Below are positions 57,787 through 64,000 of a DNA stretch of 64,000 nucleotides, piece by piece; position 1 is the first letter of the stretch, and every line of letters starts with the position of its first letter. Made by a program: the position numbers and the translations under genes. Location of the stretch: the NCBI GenBank assembly GCA_037976565.1, contig CP137667.1, forward strand, positions 33,177,420-33,241,419. Reading direction: 5' to 3'. Below the pieces are notes generated by a model that saw nothing but the letters and a program-made list of their open reading frames with translations, searched no databases and was not told the origin of the DNA. Source of the DNA: Mesocentrotus franciscanus (taxonomy: Eukaryota > Echinodermata > Echinoidea > Camarodonta > Strongylocentrotidae).

Positions 57787-58124
57787 ATACTACTACTACT
57801 TCTACTACTTTTACTACTACTACTACTACTACTACTTATACTAGTAACGATTACTACTACTACTATAATAATTACTACTATCACGATCAATTGGGCAAAA
57901 AGAATTTCCATTTTCGGTTTAACTTAATAAAATTTGGAGTGGACTTTAAAAGATTATTATTAGTATATTAGTATATTATTAATACTTCTACTACTACAGC
58001 AAAAACAACAACAACTACTACTACTACTACTACTACTACTATTTATACTACTACTACTACTACTATTTATACTGCTACTACTACTTTTTCTACTACTATT
58101 TCAATTACTACTACTACTATTTCG

Positions 58125-58162
<38 letters not shown>

Positions 58163-58165
58163 ATG

Positions 58166-58208
<43 letters not shown>

Positions 58209-58290
58209 GGTAGTAATACTATTTCTACTTTTAACACTACTGCTACTCCTACTACTATACTACTACTGCCATTACTACTACTAATACTAT

Positions 58291-58338
<48 letters not shown>

Positions 58339-59376
58339 AACTACTACTGCTACTACTACTGCTACTACTACTGCTATACTACCACTATTACTACCATTAC
58401 TACTAATACTACTTCTACTACCGCTGCTGCTGCTGCTCCTACGACGAAAGCTGCGGCGAATACGACGATGATGACTTTTACTACTACCGGTAGTATAAGT
58501 ATTCATTATATATATATTTAGCATTATTTTACTAAAAAGTAATGAAAATCAGTTTTGGAGATAAGGTACACATACATTATCCGGACAGGAAAAAGATTTA
58601 AGGCAGGTGCAGAGAGAATAAAGTGATGTAACAGATAAGAAGGAAGCAGACGAAATATCCAAATGGAAAATAATACATGGCGCAATGAGGGAGACGGAAA
58701 GAGGGAGGGAGGGAAGGGGGAGATAGAGCAAGATAGAGAGAGAGGGGGGATTGGAGACAGAAGGAGAGTGTGAGAGAACGAGAGAGAGAGAGAGAGAGAG
58801 ATGGTGTGGGTGGGGAGAGGGAGAGCGAGAGCGAGATAGAGAGCCATACAGTGGCACATAATGAAAGAGAGAGAGAACAAAAGAGAGGAAAGAAGACAAA
58901 TAACGAAGACAATATTGCTTGATTTATCTCATATCCAAAATTAGTAAAGTTTGTGTATGATAGTTATGTATAATAATGTGTATACTGTATGATATCTAAT
59001 AACTTATTTTGTGTGTATATTTCCAACCATACAATCTTCCCAGGCCATTGAATATAGGTGTAAGTTCTAGCTCTCATCCACATTTCTAACCTCTTGTGAA
59101 GGCATTGAACGAAACATTGTTATTCCATGAGGAGAAATGAAATATCAAGATATAATTACAGTAATTTGACAATCAATTACGATCTAGACAAATTTGTATT
59201 TTTAAGCATTTATAAGTCACACATTTTCAGCATCACTTTAAAAAAAACACTAAATCATCGAGATTTTACCAATTACATAATCAGCAGTGAAATCAATCAA
59301 GCTGCATCAAACTCACCTTTGAATGAAATCCAGCACACAACAGGAAGAAAACGTATTTCTTTGCCATATTATCCAT
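46182..59376 (-). CDS. Gene A: two-Ig-domain type I membrane protein with glycine-rich stalk and tail
   Basis: Exons in transcript order are 59317-59376 (tentative signal peptide), 53694-54014 (Ig 1), 51534-51962 (Ig 2), 50050-50142 (transmembrane), 48855-48962 and 48357-48452 (cytoplasmic linkers), and 46182-46411 (terminal, stop TGA 46184-46182). All exons from Ig 1 onward are joined in phase 1, as is typical of Ig-superfamily receptors. About 425 residues plus signal peptide. The outer part has one I/V-like and one C1-like Ig domain. The tail is charged and ends in a roughly 50-residue run dominated by glycine. A role in adhesion or immune recognition is inferred from the fold only. The gene lies upstream of gene B on the same strand; no splice phase allows fusion to it. 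Confidence 0.8.
46450..46584. mobile_element. MITE with CGGTCACAAANG / CGTACGAACG ends
   Basis: CTCGGTCACAAATGCCATTA at the left and TCGTACGGACCTTTGTGACC at the right are imperfect inverted repeats, both followed inward by copies of TACGAACG. It lies in the last intron of gene A, about 40 bases from the terminal exon. Confidence 0.7.
46739..48088. mobile_element. About 1.35-kb non-autonomous element with ends AGGCGC(G)CCGGAAG and internal tandem repeats
   Basis: The left end CAGGCGCGCCGGAAGCAG adjoins a TAG microsatellite. The right end (reverse strand ATAGGCGCCGGAAGTGGGGG) adjoins another TAG microsatellite. Both ends then run into G-rich or C-rich tracts. Inside is the 93-95-bp repeat array. 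No transposase was recognised. It lies in the last intron of gene A. Confidence 0.6.
46940..47440. repeat. Tandem array, 93-95-bp unit, about 4 to 5 copies
   Basis: The unit includes GGGGGCAGAGCCCCCGGAAG, CTCAAGGGTTTTAGATATTT, GGTCAGATGAGCATCCAGGG and GCCCGCCTTAGGGCCCTTGG. ATGAGCAT recurs at about 47121, 47213, 47308 and 47403. The outer copies (toward 46940 and 47440) are more diverged and flanked by a shared GACATTGGCAGGTCA-type segment. Confidence 0.85.
48357..48452 (-). CDS. Gene A cytoplasmic linker exon 2
   Basis: Acceptor TTGTTAG, donor GTATGT, phase 1 to 1, 96 bases. The acidic, charged reading includes NFVTSEEVTNEVEDNKKVEK and TTDEDTPEKN. It has no domain and is likely disordered. 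Called on phase agreement and composition. Confidence 0.65.
48855..48962 (-). CDS. Gene A cytoplasmic linker exon 1
   Basis: Acceptor AATAAG, donor GTGAGA, phase 1 to 1, 108 bases. Reads TKKEYRYSDLTKKPAGRLEE then DDERRAGEPKTTTGK. YSDL is a YxxL-type motif just inside the membrane; it could be an adaptor or endocytic site but lacks the full ITIM context. Confidence 0.7.
49478..49590 (+). mobile_element. tRNA-derived SINE, family 1, 3' part
   Basis: TTTGCCACTCTCCACCCAGG and GGGTACCCGGTAAGATGAAA match the body of the other family 1 copies. The tRNA-like head is missing. Confidence 0.6.
50050..50142 (-). CDS. Gene A transmembrane exon
   Basis: Acceptor CATGCAG, donor GTAAAC, phase 1 to 1, 93 bases. 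It encodes a single hydrophobic helix, LIIGIVIAVAFVLMFGLFMV followed by YVLIV, and ends with a KKRAQ stop-transfer sequence, fixing the orientation with the Ig domains outside. Confidence 0.88.
50219..51440. repeat. CAT/ATC-rich low-complexity region with microsatellite cores
   Basis: About 1.2 kb of imperfect (ATC)n and (CAT)n with islands of unique sequence, between the transmembrane and Ig 2 exons of gene A. A SINE-tail-like segment (TTATATAGCGCTTTTCAGGA and CTCTCAAAGCGCTTTACAGA) lies at about 51183-51235 next to an (ATA)n run. Poly-Ile and poly-Met frames were not called. Confidence 0.92.
51534..51962 (-). CDS. Gene A second Ig domain (C1-like) and polyglycine stalk
   Basis: Acceptor TTGTAG, donor GTAAGT, phase 1 to 1, 429 bases. 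LTCAVGHFFPNVTITWSL carries the first Ig cysteine, the FFP step typical of C1-set domains and the core Trp. EEYVCTVTGKAL gives the second cysteine. There are four further cysteines (CPPDNEDNGNC, GAYC and neighbours), so additional disulfides are possible, and N-glycosylation sites such as NVT occur. The domain is followed by YGHEASQSPDVTTKDTN and a run of about 11 glycines encoded by near-pure GGT, forming the stalk before the membrane exon. Confidence 0.88.
52470..52650 (-). mobile_element. tRNA-derived SINE, family 2
   Basis: On the minus strand: GCGATGGCCCAGTGGTCGCC, TCTCGTAAACGGGAGGCCCC, GGGTTCGAAACC, then TGCCCTTTGGTAAGGCATTG. It matches the copy at 30558. Confidence 0.65.
52668..53218. 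repeat. Three tandem copies of a roughly 184-bp unit
   Basis: Units start GATCAATTTGACCCAGAGGA at 52668, 52851 and 53035 and are nearly identical throughout, with a few single-base changes and small indels. They contain TAGCGCCACTAAACATGTG and GGATTCTTCATCCGAATGTC. They lie in the intron between Ig 1 and Ig 2 of gene A. Open frames within are copies of one another and not genes. Confidence 0.95.
53340..53530. mobile_element. MITE copy of the GTTGCACACGAGG family
   Basis: TTTCTGACGTATGACTGCGT, GACGCGCCATGTGAGGGTGA and AATGAAACCTCGTGTGTGCA appear in the family's order; the left end is not clear. Confidence 0.6.
53694..54014 (-). CDS. Gene A first Ig domain
   Basis: Acceptor CTCCACAG, donor GTAAGT, phase 1 to 1, 321 bases. 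The Ig core is clear: VEDGSASLSCQATGNPPTVT with the core Trp, then LIINDISLSDAHDYTCVASF with the DxxxYxC motif, ending in a TEVTV G-strand. I-set or V-like; it starts AAVIVPTKATLWV. The first of two outer domains. Confidence 0.93.
56474..58440. repeat. ACT/TAC megasatellite, about 2 kb, split by a MITE
   Basis: (CTA)n blocks with TTATACTAGTAACGA, TTCTACTACTTTTAC and similar interruptions recur from 56474 to 56700 and from 57620 to 58440. Several interruption words occur on both sides of the insertion. Frames over it are poly-Leu/poly-Ser/poly-Val and not genes. Confidence 0.95.
56701..57619. mobile_element. About 0.9-kb inverted-repeat element with ACACTGYAAAAACCAGRGTG ends inside the ACT repeat
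   Basis: The left end ACACTGCAAAAACCAGAGTG and the right end (reverse strand ACACTGTAAAAACCAGGGTG) extend to GTTAAAAT. Inside near both ends are many GGTGTTAA or TTAACACC words. It was inserted into the ACT microsatellite; the exact target duplication is hidden by the repeat. Confidence 0.82.
58690..58880. repeat. GA-rich microsatellite
   Basis: Imperfect (GA)n; the reverse strand gives Ser/Leu/Pro low-complexity frames in all three readings. Confidence 0.93.
59317..59376 (-). CDS. Candidate signal-peptide exon of gene A
   Basis: ATG at 59376-59374 gives MDNMAKKYVFFLLCAGFHSK, then a strong GTGAGT donor. A short basic n-region and a hydrophobic core look like a signal peptide. It ends in phase 0, whereas Ig 1 (54014) needs phase 1. 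Either a small exon between is missed or this exon belongs elsewhere. Confidence 0.4.
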
Positions 59377-60309
59377 CTTAGAGGATGACGTGCCCGCTAA
59401 TCCGGAGTTATCCCGAAATGTCTTTCAAACTCGCTGGTATACGACTCTGTTTGCCCGCCGAAATCTGACTCTTACAGACGTGCGTGCTTAGCCCGAATCA
59501 ATCAATGGCGGTTGGTGATAGAACATGTAGAAGCCAAAGTCCATTAACAGATCCTCGGTCGTTTTTTTTTTCTTTTCTTCTTTTCTTTCTTTCATTTTTG
59601 TCCTTGTCTGGGGTTCAAGTGTAAGCACGATAGGTAAACTGAACACCACGTGGTTTACTTTTCATGTAAAAACAAATAATGCAGTATGATAAACTAATAT
59701 AATTGTATGATAGACGGTGCATCATGACTAAGACAGTATGAGGTATATCATAATGGTGTGGCGGTACATACGCCTTTGATAATCGCAGAAAAAGAAACTG
59801 ATGCGATGTTATCACAGAGAAATTCATGGCCATGAAATTCTTCAGTCCATTGAAATTTGAAACTGTCGGGTTTGTGTCAGGAAAATCTATTTTTGTTTTT
59901 AATTAATAGATTAGATAAAGAGCATTGTGGTTTTTGCCAAAGGCGACAAGTCTTTAATTTCCGTTTTTCACTTACGAAATAATGACTGTAAGCGAACACG
60001 CAAGCAGGAAGTACTTAGGAGATTCGGACGGATATTAAAGACAATATATCATTCAGCAATTCCTAACTTTTGAAGGTCTGCCTTATGCACCCATGCTCGT
60101 GACAATTAATTCTCAGATTTAGACATTATCTTTCCCACCCTAACTTTCACTTAAGATGATCGACGGATGATTTACTGTCGTTAAAGAGAAACGTTTAGAA
60201 TACCTTTTTTGTTACTCACTCCGATTCAAAAAAGAAATCCCATTCTGTATTTAGGTTTTCCATGATCATCCCCGGGAATCATCTCGTGCGAAAGCGAACC
60301 TGATGGCTG

Positions 60310-60535
60310 TTCGACACGATGCGCTATTTTGCTGACGTAGAACTGCGTCATTGACTGGTGTTGTCATTGACGCGGCAAGTGACGGTTGCATCGTACAAAA
60401 AGGAAATGCAAAATGCACAGCGCAAATAGTGCGTTGAATTACTGACGTATGGACCTATTGACTTCACAGGACTGATTAGCCTATAACACAGGTAATAACG
60501 CGATCGAAATGACGCAAAGTGCGCAACTGGCATAG
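60310..60535. mobile_element. MITE copy of the GTTGCACACGAGG family
   Basis: TTTTGCTGACGTAGAACTGC, GTCATTGACGCGGCAAGTGA, and the right end CGAAATGACGCAAAGTGCGC follow the family order of 34262-34497. Confidence 0.65.
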
Positions 60536-61569
60536 GATCTTACATGTACTTGAGTCTGGTATCCCGTGGCTATGCATGGTTCAAACGAATACTAGCCTTG
60601 TTCCTATAAATGTGGGGCAAATTTCACCGATACCAGCAGATTTATAGAAGAAAATTTGTTGCGTATTATTTCTAGACGCATTTTTTGCGAACAATGTTGA
60701 AGACATCCACTGATAGTGCTCCTCATACAAAAAAACGTATCGTTGTTTAGGTTTAGAAAGGATATTATGTCTGAGTTTTTGGCAAGCTGTAATAAACGTC
60801 AGATTGAGCACAAGTATAAAATTCACATTTCCCCTTTTCTTCAGGGTTATTTTAAATGTTAAACACAGACATACAATTAAACGATTTGTTTAAAACGCAG
60901 CTTCATTAATACTGGACAACTGGACCTCCAACAGTACGCTACAAAATGCTCCCTAAAACGAAAACCCCTCTACCAATTTTTGTGTCAATATTGGTATCAT
61001 CTTTTCATGTGAAAAGATTCTCCTTCCGCTGGTGCCAGTGAATGTGACCCTACATTATTGTAAGTATGCTAGTCCATTGTGGGGAGGGCATCATGTAGTT
61101 TAGTTTGGTGTTTTGTTTCGTTTCGTTTTTATTGATGTTAATGCTCCATATTCTTATATATATCTGAACCATGCAGTTAGACAGACAATACAGCGATATA
61201 TATACATGCGCAATGCATCCGTGTGTTCAACCTTATATCCGATTTAAAGTGCAGATATTGGCATATAGTTAGATGTGGTATAAAAAAACTAACTACTAAT
61301 TCTTTTCTTCATTGCATAAAGAGAACACACTATGGTTTCAGCCGTATTAGTTTCTTCAATTATTTATAAGGCTGAAGTCTAATAATGACTCTTTGGGTTA
61401 TTGTAACTTTGCGCTATTTTGATTCCTAGATAGAGCGGTGGCTACAGAATACAAAGCAACGTTGACAATCTTGTCTTCTTGTTTGCCACTATGAAGTTTT
61501 GAACAAAGAGGCTGACTCAGACGGTAGCAATTTCAATATAGGCTCATAGCACTACAAGGAGAATGAACC

Positions 61570-61860
61570 CAGTGGCGTATCCAGCAATTGAATGACATGG
61601 GGGTGATTTGCGGAATCCCGGGGAGGGGTGTGAGCAAATTTTTTTTTTTTGCCTCCGAAAATTGAAAATTTGAAAATCATGCCGGCCGATTTTCCGCTCA
61701 GTGGGGGGGGGGCGTAGTGTGAGGAATTTTTTTTTTTTTACCACACCCCTTGAGCGCCAGGGGAGGGGGCCCATCTTCTATTTTTTTCCCAAAAGGGTGT
61801 TTTTACATGTTTTATTTTTCTAGGGGAGGGGCCCGGGCCTCCCCCCTGGATCCGCCACTG
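61570..61860. mobile_element. MITE with CAGTGGCGNATCCAG ends
   Basis: The left end CAGTGGCGTATCCAGCAATT and the right end CTGGATCCGCCACTG are inverted. The inside is G-rich (GGGGGTG, GGGGAGGGG) with T-runs. About 291 bp. Confidence 0.75.
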
Positions 61861-62039
61861 ACTATTACATACACGCGTTAGGTCTCCAATACATTATGAA
61901 TATCGCTCACGTGCTATTAATGGCCATTTTGCATTGATTGACATCGCACCTTTGATCGACGGAAAGCAAGGGGAAAAAAGAGCTTTGTGCTTTGTAGCAG
62001 GCGACATAACATGATGGTAGAAGATTAAATACTAATTTT

Positions 62040-62280
62040 GCGAGAGATAGAGGGATATATAAGGAGAGAGAGAGAGAGAGCGATTTAGAGAGAGAGAGAA
62101 CGAAAGTGACATAGATATGGATAGATGCAGAGTGAAATGGGAGGGAGAGAAAGAGAGAGAAACAAACAGTATTAGCATGTTGAGAGAGAGAGAGAGAGAG
62201 AGAGGGAGGGAGATGGGGAGAGTGGGGAGGGAAGAGGGGATAAAAGAAAGAGAGTGTAAGAGAGGGAGAATGATGAGAGA
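62040..62280. repeat. GA-rich microsatellite
   Basis: Imperfect (GA)n interspersed with short unique words; frames in it are Arg/Glu or Ser/Leu low complexity. Confidence 0.93.
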
Positions 62281-63170
62281 ATCAGCCATAAAATATCCCA
62301 TAATAATGGTATTTATCAAATCATGATCAGAAGTTTGGTGTTTTATGATCTTGCCCAGCATAGCGACATAATTAATAATGACAATAATTATATTACTCTA
62401 ATAATATCTGCATAAGTCACGGTAGTCTACGCTCGAAACATGAATGGAAGTTGATATTGATATAATATTTTGAATTGAACCATTATACGCTACATACACC
62501 TTATGTTGACGTACCAGGGTCTGGTCTTCACTTTATTGACTTTTGTCATTGATGAGTATGAAGGATTTTTCAAGTCGAATCTATCGAATTTATTTGTCAA
62601 ATTTTATTATCGTGTGTAGTTCAATAAGGCGAATTCAATGAAAGCCTATGTTTTAGGATTTATGCCTTCTTCCTTGGGTTATAACTCTCAATAATCTTTA
62701 CATTAATTATGTCATTATGTACAAATTCATTACTTGAGTATTTTGTTGATACGGCCACACACCCCAAAAAAAAAAAAATGAAGAAAATAAATGCTACTTC
62801 GACCTGAACTGATTTAGGCCCATTGGGAGTTATTCTTGCCTTCTCGAAGATTTACGACCATTTAGAGGGACGATCGTTATACATATAAAAGAAAAAAATA
62901 TGTATCATTTTTGCTGCGATTTATACATTTTCATTTGAGAAGACAGAGAACATAATTCGTCTGCTTTACCACGTATATAATTTGTGACTCACCATGTTTG
63001 CCTTCGTTCCAGCAGATTATTATCAGAAATTATTAATGGACAAAATTCTTTGTGAATGATTCATTTTTAGCAATTCAAACATGTGTTTGTCACCCTATCT
63101 ATATTTCATTCTATTCAAATTTAACAACTTTTGTTGGGAAAACACAGACAAGATACGAAAGGAGATATTG

Positions 63171-63430
63171 AAAGGAAACTCCCGACCACTGGTGGACTTT
63201 GTTATATTTGAGATGAGTCATGACCGATAAATGGAATGAATAAGAAAATATTATTTTGCTAAAGGCCTTGATAATCAGTTTGAATTAAATGGTTTCAATA
63301 CGAATAGGGTGGATTCGGAAGCAGCGTTGGCATAACTTTACATGATTTGATTTTAAAGTCACAATGACTTTCATGCAAGCAGGAGAGAGAAGTTAAATCA
63401 TGAGGTGAAAAGGACAGAAATAGATAAACA
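63171..63430 (+). repeat. Diverged local duplication, copy 1
   Basis: It shares GTGGACTTTGTTATATTTGA, GGCCTTGATAATCAGTTTGA and later words in order with copy 2 at 63745-63980. Confidence 0.75.
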
Positions 63431-63744
63431 AATTGCCTGTTCAAAAGCAAGTCAAGTAAAATAAGGGGGAAGTTTGCCGTTTTTACAAGACTTAGTCTTC
63501 AGTGATCTTTTTGTTGAATAGCATTTATAATCACAATCATGATAATAAATTACCTTATCTAAAACACAAGTTAGTAAGCCTAATACTAAGTTGGCAATGT
63601 CAAAGTTTATCGTCAAAAGATAAACCGTATTATGTATTGGTTTTTCAATTGGATTTTCAAGTACAATGTACTTATTGCGCATATTAATTCCTCTGGGAAC
63701 ATATGAGATCACAGACAAGGAACCACAAATATATATTGTTTAAT

Positions 63745-63980
63745 GAAAGAAAACTCCGCTAGTGGACTTTGTTATATTTGAGATGAGTTATGGAGTGAAA
63801 AAATATATATTCTTGGCATATAAATGGCCTTGATAATCAGTTTGAATGGAATGATTTTAATTGGGTTGATTCAGAGGCCGCATTGCAATGATTTACATTT
63901 AAAGTGAGAATAACACATACCAGCAAGAAAGGAGAAAGTCATGAGGAGAAGGGAGGGGAAAAAAAGGATAATAAAAAGAT
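63745..63980 (+). repeat. Diverged local duplication, copy 2
   Basis: Direct repeat of 63171-63430 with substitutions and small indels; it ends close to the window edge. Confidence 0.75.
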
Positions 63981-64000
63981 ATTTCATATCATTAACTATT

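Larger units (their letters stand above)
59377..64000. other. Region with no recognised gene, upstream of gene A
   Basis: It holds a MITE copy (60310-60535), a GGATCCGCCACTG-ended element (61570-61860), a GA microsatellite (62040-62280), a local duplication (63171-63430 and 63745-63980) and otherwise AT-rich sequence. No frame shows a domain. Confidence 0.6.

Noticed and set aside
57505..57927. Poly-Leu/Thr and poly-Ser/Val frames
   Set aside because: They are translations of the ACT microsatellite.
10837..59376. Genes A and B as one receptor (Ig-transmembrane-malectin-FBA-NACHT)
   Set aside because: Gene A ends in a stop in exon 46182-46411. The joins tested (48357-48452 to 42332-42426 or to 39015-39084) either meet a stop or enter the wrong phase for gene B.

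Overview
This is a eukaryotic, AT-rich, intron-rich window. It is full of microsatellites, tRNA-derived SINEs, a decayed LINE and many small inverted-repeat (MITE-like) elements. Three split genes can be read from splice sites and conserved domains: a fibrinogen-type lectin, a two-Ig membrane protein, and a very large DUF4062-NACHT-TPR protein carrying lectin-like domains. Together with the repeat types this suggests an invertebrate deuterostome, most likely an echinoderm such as a sea urchin. That assignment is inference; no species can be named from the sequence alone.

Layout. (1) 1-1392: no gene recognised. (2) Plus strand 1393-8843: the 3' part of a secreted protein with an EGF-like exon (1393-1494), a short Thr/Val/Ala linker exon (5493-5555) and a three-exon fibrinogen C-terminal domain ending at TAA 8841-8843, with a poly(A) signal at 9116. 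Its introns hold a SINE, LINE fragments and long ATT and CT microsatellites. (3) Minus strand 39084 to 10837: one large gene of about 30 coding exons, whose phases all fit and predict about 1,880 residues once three single-base frame breaks are allowed for. Order: a 459-residue N-terminal region I do not recognise, a malectin-like domain, an F-box-associated (FBA)-like domain, DUF4062, an NPHP3/TEP1-type NACHT NTPase, and TPR helices. It has no signal peptide and should be cytosolic. It converges tail to tail with the fibrinogen gene. (4) Minus strand 59376(?) to 46182: a type I membrane protein with two Ig domains, a glycine stalk, one transmembrane segment and a cytoplasmic tail ending in a long glycine run. 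(5) 59377-64000: no gene recognised; MITEs, GA microsatellites and a diverged local duplication.

How they may work together: all three products look like recognition molecules (secreted lectin, surface Ig receptor, cytosolic NTPase). The point of greatest interest is the large gene. It joins two domain families known to bind N-glycans (malectin, FBA) to a STAND-type NACHT ATPase. This suggests, by inference only, a cytosolic sensor of misplaced glycans or of membrane damage. Most long open frames elsewhere come from microsatellites or transposons and were not called as genes.
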